Part shown: positions 6,944-16,685 of the stretch, piece by piece
How positions within the stretch are numbered: position 1 is the first letter of the stretch
Layout of the letters: the number at the start of each line of letters is the position of its first letter
Assembly (NCBI GenBank): GCA_017522135.1
Contig: JAFXAB010000056.1
Span: forward strand, 1-51,300
DNA: 51,300 bases
From: Bacteroidaceae bacterium
GTDB lineage: Bacteria > Bacteroidota > Bacteroidia > Bacteroidales > Barnesiellaceae_A
Direction of reading: 5' to 3'
The notes under the pieces: model-generated
Database searches by the model: none
What the model saw: only the letters and a program-made list of their open reading frames with translations
What the model was told of the DNA's origin: nothing
Position numbers and translations under genes: made by a program

Positions 6944-9322
6944 TTACCTTATAACAACCTTCTCTGTATAAACTTTATCGGGGGTTGTAACTCGAACCAT
7001 GTATACTCCGGCAACCAATCCGGTAGTAGAGATAGTTTCACGGGTTGTTGTAGCAACCATGCGACCTCTCATGTCATATACTGCAAGTTCTGTAACATCC
7101 ACACCATTTACGATAATTTCATTATATTGTGTCATGATACGAGGGCTTACTGCTATTGTGCTCTGTACAGCTGTTGCTTCGGCACCATATATGCTGATAT
7201 TGTCGAGGATAAGGTGCTCGCAATTCTTAGAGCGGAGACGGAATGCAACGTATACCGAGTCGGTATTGGCATACCATTCGAGACTGATACCACGTGTCTT
7301 GAAATCGGCACTTTCGGCTACAAATTCTTCCTCGGTAAAGTAGTACCAAGAGTCGTCACCATTGGTCGAAATCATGATTGAGTATGTCTCAAGGAAATTG
7401 GGGTTGAAAGAAGCAACATCCCATACAAGGTGAGCATTCTCGCCTACATTGAGCATAGGAAGTACACACCAACGGTCGGCTTGATCGACACCTTCGAGCC
7501 ATGTTGTTCCGGCCAATACATGCTCGCCATAGAGTGCATGTTCTTGGATGTTGAAGATACCCCAACCGGCCTCATTAAACTCCTCACCGGCACTGGGATT
7601 AACGGTACCTTCGTCTTCGGCACGGAATACAAAATCCTTGGGAAGCTCGCCATTCTCAAAGTCCCAACGCATTGAGGGATCGCCCATCACATTGATTTGC
7701 AAAGACCTCACATTATTATCCAAAGAATTATCGGTATCACAAACTACCTCTACCGACAATTGGTGAACACCGGGTATAACGTCAGGAAGAATATCATTTA
7801 TTGCAAACTCTTTGTTTTCTTGTGCTTTGATGGTTACCGCCTCGGTATATACCGATTGTTCATCTATTTTCACAACAACTGTAGCTTCTGCATCTTTTAT
7901 ACCGTAGCTGCACACATTGAACTTAATAATGGGGCTTGTACCCACATGAACATACTCAACAGGGTTGGTTATGCCAGATACTGCAAGGTCAACCGACTCG
8001 CTTGACACTTTCTCGAGTGTTACATCGTCAACACACAACCAGTTCTCATCTTTGTCACTGAAGGCATAGAAACCGATGTACATATCTTGAGGCTCTTCGA
8101 TATAGAATATATTGATACTCTCCTCGTATGCACTGCGAGAGAAAGGAGCATATTCGACAATCTTATTGGTCATAGCCTCGGGAGTAGCTTCGTTACCATA
8201 GTATACGCCCAACTTCTCGGGGTGAGTATCGTCGCCCGAATACCAGAATTTGAGCACATAGTAGCCAGGTTCTTCAATTGTAATAGGTTCAAGAATTGCC
8301 CAGTCATTACCATTGTTGTTCTTGTCATAGTTGTAAGCAAGACACACATCGCCTGTGTGAGCCAAGCTCCACCAAGGATCGGCATAGAGTTCCCAATCGC
8401 CTTCATCCTCATTAAGGTTGAAGAATGTAATACCCTCGGTATACTCATCAAACTCAAATCCCATTGTATAAGGAACAGTTGCAGGAGCCTTGTGCAATAC
8501 CTCTGTCGAAGCGGCATTATTGGCAGGATTTACATCATCGGGGTGCGAAGTGGCGGCTGTGATAGTAAACAACTTGCGAGGTTGTGACAAGTCGGCCTTA
8601 GCCTCGAATGTATACTCCATCTCGGCACCTGAAGCAAGAGCTTGATTGATAGTTTCGGTTGCCACAACGGTCGAGTCGACAGTCAATACCAAATCAAAAG
8701 ACTCTACATCTACCGAACCGACATTCTTTACCTTAACAGTTACAGTCTCTTGACCAAGTTCGAAGCCCGAAGCGGGTGACACGAACTCTGTAACACAAAG
8801 GTCGACGGGATTGGCCGAGAATTGTACTTTGATATCACCTACATACAAACGCCATTTATCGGCATCACTACATGCGCGGAAACCAAGATAGAAAGCCTCA
8901 TCGGCAACTACATTGACAAGATACAACAAATCAGTTTCAGTATCGCTAAGAGCCAACTCTTCGCTCAAACGATTGGTCATACCTTCAACTGTTCCTGTCG
9001 AGCCATAGAAGACTTCAAGTTTTTCGCCATACGAGCTACCTTTTGTCTTAAAACTGATAGCTACAGTTCCAGTAGCAGTAGATTTTATAGCAGGAGAAAT
9101 CAACCAGTCATTGGCTGCATTGGCCGAATTGTAACTGTAGAATACGTGTGTAGGCTCGGCTGCTGAATCAAAGCTCCATGTAGAACCATCTTCATTAACG
9201 TCTACTACAGTCCATGCCGCGAAGTCTTCTTCTGCAGCAAATTCTTCCGTGAAAATCACTTGCGCGAACAGTGCTGTTGTAAAAAAGCACATCGCCATCA
9301 TTAAGGTAAAAAATCTTTTCAT
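6944..9322 (-). CDS. T9SS cargo adhesin with three anchor-J-like modules
   Basis: This 792-residue secreted protein has a signal peptide (MKRFFTLMMAMCFFTTALFA). Three beta-sandwich modules of the cleaved-adhesin / choice-of-anchor J type follow at about 21-172 (DWLISPAI), 280-437 (NDWAILEPI) and 552-705 (DRWCVLPML). They are separated by CARDB-like Ig modules at about 178-275 and 442-545 (NVGSVDVESFDLVLTVD). The last 75 residues form a T9SS type A sorting domain (VAVYDMRGRMVATT, GVYMVRVTT, VYTEKVVIR). These modules occur in gingipain and hemagglutinin adhesin regions of Porphyromonas. I see no protease domain, so an adhesive or binding role at the surface is inferred. The gene is single, with its own terminator. 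Confidence 0.88.
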   Translation of the reverse strand: MKRFFTLMMAMCFFTTALFAQVIFTEEFAAEEDFAAWTVVDVNEDGSTWSFDSAAEPTHVFYSYNSANAANDWLISPAIKSTATGTVAISFKTKGSSYGEKLEVFYGSTGTVEGMTNRLSEELALSDTETDLLYLVNVVADEAFYLGFRACSDADKWRLYVGDIKVQFSANPVDLCVTEFVSPASGFELGQETVTVKVKNVGSVDVESFDLVLTVDSTVVATETINQALASGAEMEYTFEAKADLSQPRKLFTITAATSHPDDVNPANNAASTEVLHKAPATVPYTMGFEFDEYTEGITFFNLNEDEGDWELYADPWWSLAHTGDVCLAYNYDKNNNGNDWAILEPITIEEPGYYVLKFWYSGDDTHPEKLGVYYGNEATPEAMTNKIVEYAPFSRSAYEESINIFYIEEPQDMYIGFYAFSDKDENWLCVDDVTLEKVSSESVDLAVSGITNPVEYVHVGTSPIIKFNVCSYGIKDAEATVVVKIDEQSVYTEAVTIKAQENKEFAINDILPDVIPGVHQLSVEVVCDTDNSLDNNVRSLQINVMGDPSMRWDFENGELPKDFVFRAEDEGTVNPSAGEEFNEAGWGIFNIQEHALYGEHVLAGTTWLEGVDQADRWCVLPMLNVGENAHLVWDVASFNPNFLETYSIMISTNGDDSWYYFTEEEFVAESADFKTRGISLEWYANTDSVYVAFRLRSKNCEHLILDNISIYGAEATAVQSTIAVSPRIMTQYNEIIVNGVDVTELAVYDMRGRMVATTTRETISTTGLVAGVYMVRVTTPDKVYTEKVVIR

Positions 9323-9479
9323 AAGGTTGTTATAATCACTCTTTTGTTATTACATTGCAAGGCAAGAGTTCATAAATCCTTTACAATGTCCAAACTTATT
9401 ATCGACGCAAAAATATATTTTATTTTACAAAATATTCTTGACTTATGTCAAATTATCATTTAATAACAAAAAAATATCG

Positions 9480-9487
9480 TAACTTTG
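9480..9487 (+). promoter_or_regulatory. -7 box of the Crp/Fnr-type regulator gene
   Basis: TAACTTTG matches TAnnTTTG and lies 40 bases before the regulator ATG. A divergent minus-strand candidate (TATTTTTG, 9408-9415) could serve the adhesin gene. Neither has a convincing -33 TTTG. Confidence 0.5.
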
Positions 9488-9527
9488 CTACAAAAGAGCA
9501 TTTGAAACAAATAAAGATTACAGAAAA

Positions 9528-10103
9528 ATGGATTTGGCAAAATCTTTTAGAGACATATACCACATAGAAGACTCCACCATTGAACAACTAAGATTGCATC
9601 TTACACGAGAGAAGTATAGCAAAGGTGAAAAAATCATACGACAAGGTGAGAAATCTATCTATATATATATAGTGATAGACGGTGTAGTGCGTTGTTTTCA
9701 TGAAGACGGTGACAATGAAGCAACCATATTGTTTGGTGTAGCGGGCAATATATTTGTGTCGTTAGCCTCTATTGTGTATGGACAACCATCTCAAACATCC
9801 TTTGAGGCAATAAGTGATGTTGAGGTATACAGCATCTCTTTCGACGATTTTTGGGCAGTGTGTGACGAGTGTCCCGACTTGATGCGATGGCAAAGCCACT
9901 ATCAACTGTACCAATTATACACCCTTGAGAAGCGCAGCACACTCACCAGCATTGGCGATGCCTACACTCGCTACCAACAATATATAAAGATGAGAGGCAA
10001 AAGCACCATTGCACAGATACCTCTTAAGTACATTTCGCAGTACCTCAACATCTCACAAGAGACCCTCAGTCGCATACGCAATCGCATAGCCCGAGGAGAA
10101 TGA
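9528..10103 (+). CDS. Crp/Fnr-family transcription regulator
   Basis: The 191-residue protein has a cyclic-nucleotide-binding-like beta-roll (residues 25-115; KGEKIIRQGEKSIYIYIVID...GNIFVSL) and a C-terminal winged helix-turn-helix (about 150-190) with recognition helix IPLKYISQYLNISQETLSRIRNRI. This matches the Bacteroidetes branch of Crp/Fnr regulators. There are no cysteines arranged for an Fnr iron-sulfur cluster, and the cAMP-contact motif is not obvious, so the signal is unknown. It is divergent from the adhesin gene and precedes a DUF3784 membrane gene by seven bases. Confidence 0.85.
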   Translation: MDLAKSFRDIYHIEDSTIEQLRLHLTREKYSKGEKIIRQGEKSIYIYIVIDGVVRCFHEDGDNEATILFGVAGNIFVSLASIVYGQPSQTSFEAISDVEVYSISFDDFWAVCDECPDLMRWQSHYQLYQLYTLEKRSTLTSIGDAYTRYQQYIKMRGKSTIAQIPLKYISQYLNISQETLSRIRNRIARGE

Positions 10104-10110
10104 CACATAC

Positions 10111-10455
10111 ATGGCAATGGATATCGTATATATAATATATGTGGCTATAATGACAACCTGCGCATGTGTGTGCTACTACATCGGTCGCATCATAGCCAAC
10201 GGCCACGGAGACTCACTCATTGCAGGCTACAACACAGCAAAGAAAGAGATACAACAGAAGTACGATATAACTCGTCTGCGCCGATTGGTGTCGACAACGA
10301 TGTATGTCATGGCGGCACTGCTACCATTGCTGTGCATCACACCCCTATTACCCGGGCAATATGCCATGACAGCCACCATAGCACTTGTTGCAATAATGAT
10401 TGTGTTACCTACGGCTGTGGCAATGAAAGCCAACAAATGGACAAAAAAGCAATAG
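10111..10455 (+). CDS. DUF3784-like membrane protein
   Basis: The 114-residue protein has three hydrophobic segments (about 5-27, 62-82 and 85-105). Between the first and second is HGDSLIAGYNTAKKEIQQKYD, very like the DUF3784 signature (...LIAGYNTMSKEEKAKYD...). The biochemical function of that family is unknown. Starts at 10111 and 10117 are both possible. It begins seven bases after the regulator stop and is probably co-transcribed; a long hairpin follows at 10468-10513. Confidence 0.7.
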   Translation: MAMDIVYIIYVAIMTTCACVCYYIGRIIANGHGDSLIAGYNTAKKEIQQKYDITRLRRLVSTTMYVMAALLPLLCITPLLPGQYAMTATIALVAIMIVLPTAVAMKANKWTKKQ

Positions 10456-10467
10456 ACAGTTGTATAG

Positions 10468-10513
10468 ACAACAAGAGCGACAGCGGTCATAGACCTGTTG
10501 TCGCTCTTGTTGT
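10468..10513 (+). terminator. Long hairpin after the DUF3784-like gene
   Basis: Perfect 13-base arms (10468-10480, 10501-10513) separate the regulator/membrane gene pair from the convergent tRNA-Pro. There is no T-run on the plus strand, so it may act with the tRNA from the other side. Confidence 0.6.
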
Positions 10514-10516
10514 AAG

Positions 10517-10590
10517 TCGGGGTGAGAAGACTCGAACTTCCGACCTCCACGTCCCGAACGTGGCGCGCTAACCAACTGTGCTACACCCCG
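10517..10590 (-). tRNA. tRNA-Pro (CGG)
   Basis: The 74-base cloverleaf on the minus strand has acceptor arms CGGGGTG and CACCCCG, anticodon stem CCACG/CGTGG and loop TTCGGGA, giving anticodon CGG (10554-10556). The discriminator is A and CCA is not encoded. Confidence 0.95.
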
Positions 10591-10607
10591 AGTGCTGTTA
10601 GCGAGTG

Positions 10608-10637
10608 CAAAGGTACACAAAGTTTACAAAAAACAAT
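10608..10637 (-). promoter_or_regulatory. Promoter of tRNA-Pro
   Basis: On the minus strand TACCTTTG (10608-10615) is followed by the same GCACTCGC start region as tRNA-Phe. The -33 candidate is ATTG at 10634-10637, 18 bases away. Confidence 0.7.
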
Positions 10638-10696
10638 AGATAGGCTCCGAATTTTTTTGCAAGAGCAAAAATATTATTGAAAAAAGAGTTCAAAAA

Positions 10697-10728
10697 TTTG
10701 GTCACAAAGAGTAAAAGCAGTAATTTTG
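10697..10728 (+). promoter_or_regulatory. Promoter of rplU-rpmA
   Basis: TTTG (10697-10700) and TAATTTTG (10721-10728) are 20 bases apart, an exact match to the Bacteroidetes -33/-7 pattern. It predicts a leader of about 75 bases before rplU. Confidence 0.85.
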
Positions 10729-10740
10729 TGCGCTAATTCT

Positions 10741-10793
10741 GTTACGGGCCAAAGAAGAGTTGTCACGAAGACACCGCCCGGCAGAGATAACCT
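10741..10793 (+). promoter_or_regulatory. Candidate structured leader of rplU
   Basis: In the short leader, GTTA (10741-10744) can pair with TAAC (10788-10791), CGGGC (10745-10749) with GCCCG (10776-10780), and TGTC (10761-10764) with GACA (10770-10773). A nested fold this close to a ribosomal protein start suggests autogenous control. This is inferred from pairing alone. Confidence 0.4.
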
Positions 10794-10810
10794 GAAAGAT
10801 TAATAAAAAA

Positions 10811-11149
10811 ATGTACGTAATCGTAGAAATTCAGGGACAACAATTCAAAGTCGAGACAGGCAAGAAATTGTTCGTTCATTACTTGGGTGCTGAGAATGGT
10901 ACAGTACTTGAGTTTGACAAAGTACTCTTGGTAGACAAAGATGGTGATGTAACCGTAGGTGCTCCTACCGTAGAGGGTGCAAAAGTAGTATGTGAAGTAG
11001 TTTCGCCCGACGGCAACTATGGCAAACCCGGTCTTGTTAAGGGTGAGCGTATCATTGTCTTCAAGAAGAAACGTCGCAAAGGTTATCGTCGCTTGAACGG
11101 TCACCGTCAATGCTTCACCGAAGTGTTAGTTAAAGAAATAGTTGCTTAA
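10811..11149 (+). CDS. rplU: Ribosomal protein L21
   Basis: L21 is a component of the large ribosomal subunit that binds 23S rRNA. The 112 residues begin with the family signature [20 protein letters not shown] and contain the basic motif [17 protein letters not shown] near residue 84, which is close to the conserved K-x-R-R-x-G-HRQ rRNA-contacting loop. The length is slightly above the common 103, which is usual in Bacteroidetes. rpmA follows 18 bases later, the near-universal rplU-rpmA pairing. A strong promoter and a possible structured leader precede it. Confidence 0.97.
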   Translation: MYVIVEIQGQQFKVETGKKLFVHYLGAENGTVLEFDKVLLVDKDGDVTVGAPTVEGAKVVCEVVSPDGNYGKPGLVKGERIIVFKKKRRKGYRRLNGHRQCFTEVLVKEIVA

Positions 11150-11167
11150 CCTTAAAATTGTAGAAAA

Positions 11168-11425
11168 ATGGCACATAAGAAAGGTGTAGGTAGTTCTAAG
11201 AACGGTCGTGAATCACAAAGCAAACGACTCGGCGTTAAGGTTTACGGTGGTCAAATCGCCAAAGCCGGCAACATTTTGGTTCGTCAAAGAGGTACAGTTC
11301 ACCATCCCGGTGAAAATGTAGGTTTGGGTAAAGACCATACCCTCTTCGCTCTCGTTGATGGTACAGTTATCTTCCGTAGAAAAAAAGATAACCGCTCGTA
11401 TGTATCGGTAGAACCTTTGAACTAA
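11168..11425 (+). CDS. rpmA: Ribosomal protein L27
   Basis: L27 is a large-subunit protein whose N terminus reaches the peptidyl-transferase centre. The 85-residue sequence is nearly invariant: [16 protein letters not shown], the glycine-rich core [20 protein letters not shown] and [18 protein letters not shown]. It starts directly with MAHKKG, so no N-terminal extension that would need cleavage (as in Firmicutes) is present. It is co-transcribed with rplU, and an AGGCTGT-type terminator follows 25 bases after the stop. Confidence 0.98.
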   Translation: MAHKKGVGSSKNGRESQSKRLGVKVYGGQIAKAGNILVRQRGTVHHPGENVGLGKDHTLFALVDGTVIFRRKKDNRSYVSVEPLN

Positions 11426-11450
11426 TCGGAAACGATACTTCGCAAAATAC

Positions 11451-11482
11451 AAGAGGCTGTGTCCAAACGGGCATAGCCTCTT
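11451..11482 (+). terminator. AGGCTGT-type hairpin terminator after rpmA
   Basis: Arms AAGAGGCTGTGTCC (11451-11464) and GGGCATAGCCTCTT (11469-11482) pair with G-U wobbles and are followed by TGTTTGG. Confidence 0.75.
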
Positions 11483-11582
11483 TGTTTGGGGGGAAGAGAA
11501 GAAGAGAGAATATACAAGTCGAAACTTTGGGGAGAGGAGAGACGTCTCGATTAAAAACAGACCCACCGCCCCACTCCCTCAT

Positions 11583-12476
11583 TTACCTACGAGGCTCTAC
11601 ATGTATACTCACAAATGTTTCCGAGCCATAGCGTTGCCTAAGCAGTTGCTCTATCACTATCGTTCTATTATGAGCATGTGCAAGCGTAAGACTGCCATCC
11701 ATGCGTATGTGTACATCTATGACATAATTGTTGCCAACACATCGTGTGCGCAAATTATGAGGAGCCTCAACCCCCTCAACAGAGAGTATTATTTGTTTTA
11801 TCTCCGATTCGATTGCATCGGACAACGAATGTTCGAGCAACTCGGCCAAACTCGTCTTGAGAACCTCTACAGCTACCCTTACAATAAACACACTCACCAC
11901 TACTGCAGCCACCGGGTCGAGCACCCGCCATTTTTCTCCGCCAAATATAGCACAGCCTATACCTACAAAAGTTCCTATCGACGATAACGCATCACTACGA
12001 TGATGCCATGCATTGGCAATAACAGCCTGTGAGTTGAGCTTGCGCCCCCTGTCGACAGTATACCTATAGAGCAACTCTTTCAATACTATCGAGACAGCCG
12101 CAACAATAAATGCCACCATACCGGGAGATTGCAACACTTTGCCATTAATCACCGCCCATATCTTCTCTACGCCTTCAAGAAACACGCCTACACCTACCCC
12201 CAACAGTATAAGCCCGATAACCGCCGTAGCCATCGTCTCATACTTGCCATGGCCATAAGCATGCGTACCATCGGCCGGCTTGGAAGAAATACGCACAAAG
12301 ACAATCACAATTACATCGGTAACAAAATCGGACAACGAGTGTATAGCATCGGCTATCATAGCCGAACTTCGCCCCACAATACCGGCTGCAAACTTGATGA
12401 TAAGAAGAAGAAAATTGACCACACCTCCTACTATGGTAACGTGGTATATACGTCGCTCACGGATAGATTGCTTCAT
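11583..12476 (-). CDS. Cation diffusion facilitator (metal exporter)
   Basis: CDF proteins export divalent metals such as zinc, iron or manganese from the cytoplasm in exchange for protons. The 297 residues show six hydrophobic helices in the first 205 residues. Metal-site motifs are present in helix 2 (DAIHSLSDFVTD, about 42-53) and helix 5 (HHRSDALSS, about 157-165). The cytoplasmic C-terminal domain (about 210-297) carries the conserved DVHIRMDGSLTLAHAHN. The H-x3-D / H-x3-D pattern is more zinc/iron-like than manganese-like, but the substrate cannot be settled. It is convergent with rpmA and stands alone. Confidence 0.9.
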   Translation of the reverse strand: MKQSIRERRIYHVTIVGGVVNFLLLIIKFAAGIVGRSSAMIADAIHSLSDFVTDVIVIVFVRISSKPADGTHAYGHGKYETMATAVIGLILLGVGVGVFLEGVEKIWAVINGKVLQSPGMVAFIVAAVSIVLKELLYRYTVDRGRKLNSQAVIANAWHHRSDALSSIGTFVGIGCAIFGGEKWRVLDPVAAVVVSVFIVRVAVEVLKTSLAELLEHSLSDAIESEIKQIILSVEGVEAPHNLRTRCVGNNYVIDVHIRMDGSLTLAHAHNRTIVIEQLLRQRYGSETFVSIHVEPRR

Positions 12477-12713
12477 GACTCTTTATATATATATTACGTT
12501 TCATAACCCATGCTACATGGTTATATCTTCACACACTCTATCACAACTGTTTTGAAAGGAATATGGTTTGATACGATACAAAAATGAGATGTTGAAAACA
12601 GAATATTACACACATCGGCATGTATTTTTATACTCCTACAGCTGTTTTTGGAGTATATAGAATAGAATTTCTCATTTTTTTATTAAATTTGTAGGCTAAT
12701 CAATCAAAATGAA

Positions 12714-13823
12714 ATGAGTCAAAATTCATTACTCGCCAAGTTGAAAGACTTGCAACTGCGATTTGAAGAGGTAGGAACTCTTATTACCGACCCGGCAGTC
12801 ATTGCCGACCAGAAACGCTATGTAAAACTCACAAAGGAGTATAGCGACCTTGAAAAAATCAACAAAGCTACCATCCGCTACGAAGGACTGATAAACACAA
12901 TAACCGAAGCTCGCGAAATATTGGATAGTGAAAACGACCCTGAAATGCGCGAGATAGCCAAGGAAGAGTTGGACTCATGCCAAGAGCAAATGCCAGGCAT
13001 GGAAGAGGAAATAAAACTGCTGCTGATACCGGCCGACCCCGAAGATAGCAAAAATGCCATTATCGAAATTCGTGGTGGTACAGGTGGTGACGAAGCAGCC
13101 ATCTTTGCCGGAGACCTCTTTCGCATGTATTCGAAGTATTGCGAAACAAAGGGCTGGAACTTGAGTGTATCGAGCTTCAACGAAGGTACTTCGGGTGGCT
13201 ACAAAGAGATAATCTTTGCCGTAAGTGGCGACAACGTATATGGCACAATGAAATACGAGAGCGGTGTACACCGAGTGCAACGTGTGCCGGCCACCGAGAC
13301 ACAAGGTCGAGTACACACCTCGGCCGCTACCGTAGCCGTACTACCGGAAGCCGAAGAGTTTGATGTTGAAATAAACGAGGGAGAGATAAAGTGGGACACA
13401 TTCCGCTCGGGCGGCGCAGGAGGTCAGAATGTAAACAAAGTCGAGTCGGGTGTTCGCCTACGCTATGTGTGGCGCAACCCCAATACCGGAATATCGGAAG
13501 AGATACTCATAGAGTGTACCGAGACTCGCGACCAACCCAAGAACAAAGAGCGTGCACTCTCACGCCTGCGCACATTTATCTACGACAAAGAGCACCAAAA
13601 ATATATCGATGACATTGCGGCACGACGCAAGACTATGGTATCGACAGGCGACCGCAGTGCCAAGATACGCACCTACAACTATCCGCAAGGCCGTATTACC
13701 GACCACCGCATAGGTTACACCATATACAACCTGCCTGTATTTATGGATGGTGATATACAAGACTGCATAGACCACCTTATTGTAGCCGAGAACGCCGAGC
13801 GAATGAAAGAGAGTGAATTATAA
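12714..13823 (+). CDS. prfA: Peptide chain release factor 1
   Basis: RF1 ends translation at UAA and UAG. Of 369 residues, the codon-reading motif is PAT at 192-194, which identifies RF1 and not RF2 (SPF), and the peptidyl-hydrolysis motif GGQ is at 236-238 in SGGAGGQNVNK. The N-terminal helical domain (1-105) and the basic C terminus are complete. A TAAATTTG -7 box lies at 12684-12691. pyrF begins 30 bases after the stop, so prfA probably heads the run prfA-pyrF-rubrerythrin-pgk. Confidence 0.97.
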   Translation: MSQNSLLAKLKDLQLRFEEVGTLITDPAVIADQKRYVKLTKEYSDLEKINKATIRYEGLINTITEAREILDSENDPEMREIAKEELDSCQEQMPGMEEEIKLLLIPADPEDSKNAIIEIRGGTGGDEAAIFAGDLFRMYSKYCETKGWNLSVSSFNEGTSGGYKEIIFAVSGDNVYGTMKYESGVHRVQRVPATETQGRVHTSAATVAVLPEAEEFDVEINEGEIKWDTFRSGGAGGQNVNKVESGVRLRYVWRNPNTGISEEILIECTETRDQPKNKERALSRLRTFIYDKEHQKYIDDIAARRKTMVSTGDRSAKIRTYNYPQGRITDHRIGYTIYNLPVFMDGDIQDCIDHLIVAENAERMKESEL

Positions 13824-13853
13824 AATACTAATCACAACATAACAATAAGCAAT

Positions 13854-14684
13854 ATGAATCGTCAAGAACTTTATGAAAACATCCGTCGCAAGAAATCATT
13901 TCTATGCGTAGGTCTCGATACTGATATTCGCAAAATTCCCGCACATCTGCAAGGTCGCGAGGATGCCATCTTTGCTTTCAATAAAGCCATCATTGATGCT
14001 ACTGCCGACCTGTGCGTGGCCTACAAGCCCAACTTGGCCTTCTACGAAAGCCTTGGCCTTGCCGGATGGCAAGCCTTTGAAGATACGGTACGCTATATCC
14101 GCACCAACTACCCCGACATGCTCATTATTGCCGATGCCAAACGTGGCGATATAGGCAATACAAGCGAGATGTATGCTCGCAGCTTCTTTGAGCACCTCGA
14201 CATACATGCCGTTACAGTAGCCCCCTATATGGGCGAAGACAGCGTAAAACCGTTCCTCAACTACGACAACCGTTGGGTTATCGTATTGGGATTGACTTCC
14301 AACAAAGGCTCACACGACTTCCAGCTCACAGCCGATGCCAACGGCGAGCGTCTCTTTGAAAAAGTACTGCGCGTAGCTCAAACATGGGGTACAACCGACA
14401 ACATGATGTTTGTAGTAGGTGCCACACAAGGCTCACTGTTTGAGGATATTCGTCGTGTTGCACCGCAACACTTCTTGCTCGTACCCGGTGTAGGTGCTCA
14501 AGGTGGCAGCCTCAGCGAAGTTGCTAAGTATGGTCTCAACGACCAATGCGGTCTTATCGTCAACTCATCACGCCAAATCATCTATGCCGATGGTAGCGAG
14601 AACTTTGCCGAAGCTGCACGCACACAAGCTCTTGCCGTACAACAAGAAATGGAACAAATACTAAGAGAGAGAAACCTTATTTAA
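13854..14684 (+). CDS. pyrF: Orotidine-5'-phosphate decarboxylase (type 2)
   Basis: PyrF decarboxylates OMP to UMP, the last step of pyrimidine synthesis. At 276 residues it is the longer type 2 form. The active-site loop [11 protein letters not shown] (93-103) contains the catalytic Lys 96 and Asp 99. The N-terminal [12 protein letters not shown] and the phosphate-binding region VPGVGAQGG near 213 are also typical. It sits 30 bases after prfA and 25 bases before the rubrerythrin gene, on the same strand. Confidence 0.96.
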   Translation: MNRQELYENIRRKKSFLCVGLDTDIRKIPAHLQGREDAIFAFNKAIIDATADLCVAYKPNLAFYESLGLAGWQAFEDTVRYIRTNYPDMLIIADAKRGDIGNTSEMYARSFFEHLDIHAVTVAPYMGEDSVKPFLNYDNRWVIVLGLTSNKGSHDFQLTADANGERLFEKVLRVAQTWGTTDNMMFVVGATQGSLFEDIRRVAPQHFLLVPGVGAQGGSLSEVAKYGLNDQCGLIVNSSRQIIYADGSENFAEAARTQALAVQQEMEQILRERNLI

Positions 14685-14709
14685 TAACCCCTTAATAAAA
14701 AAGAAAACC

Positions 14710-15285
14710 ATGAACAGTGTAAAAGGAACTCAAACCGAGAAAAACCTGCTTACCTCGTTTGCAGGAGAGTGTCAAGCTCGCATGCGCTACAACTACTTTG
14801 CAAGCGCAGCCAAGAAAGAGGGCTACGAGCAAATAGCCGCAATTTTTGAAGAAACAGCCAACCAAGAGAAAGAACACGCAAAACGCATGTTTAAATACCT
14901 CGAAGGTGGCATGGTAGAAATAACAGCATCATACCCCGCAGGTGTAATAGGTACAACCGCCGACAACCTTCGCGCAGCTGCAGCCGGTGAAAACGAAGAG
15001 TGGACAACCGACTATCCCCGATTTGCCGAGATTGCCGCAGAAGAGGGTTTTGCCGAGATTGCCGCCATGTATCGCAACATCTCCATCGCCGAGAAAGGTC
15101 ACGAAGAGCGTTACCTCGCATTCTTGGCCAATGTAGAGAATGGCACAGTATTTGAAAAAGCCGAAAACACCGTTTGGCAATGTCGCAACTGTGGTTTCAT
15201 CATGGAGGGCACAAAAGCACCCAAAGTATGTCCCGCTTGCTTGCACCCTCAAGCCCACTTTGAGGTAATGAAAACCAATATTTAA
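14710..15285 (+). CDS. rbr: Rubrerythrin
   Basis: Rubrerythrin reduces hydrogen peroxide in anaerobes using a di-iron site and a rubredoxin-like iron centre. The 191 residues have the N-terminal ferritin-like helices with iron ligands in [14 protein letters not shown] (about 17-30), [10 protein letters not shown] (about 53-62) and the [25 protein letters not shown] region (about 105-131). The C-terminal rubredoxin-like knuckles are CRNC (157-160) and CPAC (about 173-176). The residue after the second CxxC is Leu where many homologues have Gly, a minor change. Its presence supports an anaerobic host. Confidence 0.95.
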   Translation: MNSVKGTQTEKNLLTSFAGECQARMRYNYFASAAKKEGYEQIAAIFEETANQEKEHAKRMFKYLEGGMVEITASYPAGVIGTTADNLRAAAAGENEEWTTDYPRFAEIAAEEGFAEIAAMYRNISIAEKGHEERYLAFLANVENGTVFEKAENTVWQCRNCGFIMEGTKAPKVCPACLHPQAHFEVMKTNI

Positions 15286-15325
15286 TCTCAATTGTTCAAT
15301 TACAGAAAACCTAAAAACTCAAGAT

Positions 15326-16576
15326 ATGCAAACAATCGATAAGTTCAACTTTGCAGGCAAAAAAGCCATCGTACGTGTCGACTTCAATGTACCCCTTGAT
15401 GACAAAGGCAACATTACCGACGACACTCGTATTCGTGGCGCATTGCCCACATTGAAAAAAATCCTCGCCGACGGTGGTAGCCTCATCATCATGTCGCACA
15501 TGGGCAAGCCCAAGAAAAACCCCGATATGAAATACTCTTTGAGCCAAATCGTCGACGCCGTATCGGAAAAATTGGGCGTAAAGGTTCAATTTGCCCCCGA
15601 CTGCATGAAGGCCGACGAAGCCGCAGCCGCACTCAAACCCGGTGAAGCACTCTTGCTTGAGAACCTCCGTTTCTATGCCGAAGAAGAAGGCAAACCTCGT
15701 GGCGAATTTGCTACCGACGAAGAGAAGAAAGCAGCAAAAGCCGCTATGAAAGAGCCTCAAAAGGAGTTTGCAAAACATCTCGCTTCGTATGCCGACTGCT
15801 ATGTAAACGACGCATTTGGTACAGCTCACCGCAAACACGCATCAACAGCCATCATCGCCGACTACTTCGATGCCGACCATAAGATGCTCGGCTACCTCAT
15901 GGAGAAAGAGGTTGAGGCTGTCGATAACGTACTGAGCAACATCAAACGCCCCTTCACCGCTATCATGGGTGGCTCTAAAGTCTCTACCAAGATAGGCATT
16001 ATCGAGAACTTGATGGATAAAGTCGACAACCTCATCCTTTGCGGTGGCATGACCTACACATTTGCCAAGGCACAAGGTGGCCACATCGGTAACTCTATAT
16101 GCGAAGATGACAAGCTCGACCTTGCTCTCGACATCATGGCTCAAGCCAAAGCTAAAGGTGTAAACCTCGTACTCGGTGTCGACTGCGTAGCAGGAGATGC
16201 CTTCTCTAACGATGCCAACACCCAAGTTGTAGACGTAAACAACATCCCCGAGGGTTGGGAGGGCATGGATGCCGGTCCTAAGACTCGCGAATTGTTTGCC
16301 AACGCCATCCGTGGCTCAAAGACCATCCTTTGGAACGGTCCTGCAGGCGTATTTGAGTTTGACACCTTCTCGGGTGGCTCTCGTGCAGTAGCCGAAGCAA
16401 TTGCTCAAGCTACACAAGAGGGAGCTTTCTCACTCATCGGTGGTGGTGACTCGGTAGCATGTATCAACAAATTTGGTATGGCCGACAAAGTATCATACAT
16501 CTCTACCGGTGGTGGTGCATTGCTCGAAGCCATCGAGGGAAAAGTCCTCCCCGGCATCGCAGCCATCAAAGGTTAA
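15326..16576 (+). CDS. pgk: Phosphoglycerate kinase
   Basis: Pgk converts 1,3-bisphosphoglycerate and ADP to 3-phosphoglycerate and ATP in glycolysis. The 416-residue protein has the signature [13 protein letters not shown] (about 17-29), the substrate-binding [15 protein letters not shown] and HMGKPK, and the C-terminal nucleotide-binding [13 protein letters not shown] (about 371-383) and STGGGALLE. The length is normal. It ends the prfA-pyrF-rbr-pgk run; the 40-base gap and a strong downstream hairpin leave open whether it also has its own promoter. Confidence 0.97.
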   Translation: MQTIDKFNFAGKKAIVRVDFNVPLDDKGNITDDTRIRGALPTLKKILADGGSLIIMSHMGKPKKNPDMKYSLSQIVDAVSEKLGVKVQFAPDCMKADEAAAALKPGEALLLENLRFYAEEEGKPRGEFATDEEKKAAKAAMKEPQKEFAKHLASYADCYVNDAFGTAHRKHASTAIIADYFDADHKMLGYLMEKEVEAVDNVLSNIKRPFTAIMGGSKVSTKIGIIENLMDKVDNLILCGGMTYTFAKAQGGHIGNSICEDDKLDLALDIMAQAKAKGVNLVLGVDCVAGDAFSNDANTQVVDVNNIPEGWEGMDAGPKTRELFANAIRGSKTILWNGPAGVFEFDTFSGGSRAVAEAIAQATQEGAFSLIGGGDSVACINKFGMADKVSYISTGGGALLEAIEGKVLPGIAAIKG

Positions 16577-16595
16577 TAACAACCACATATAAGCA

Positions 16596-16630
16596 AACAA
16601 GAGCCTTTCCATTGCGGACGGGCTCTTGTT
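16596..16630 (+). terminator. Hairpin terminator after pgk
   Basis: Perfect 10-base arms AACAAGAGCC (16596-16605) and GGCTCTTGTT (16621-16630), 20 bases after the pgk stop. Confidence 0.75.
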
Positions 16631-16685
16631 GTATAAAGAGAATACACCAGCCTCACTTACTGTGTAAAGTCTGGTTTTTATGCAA

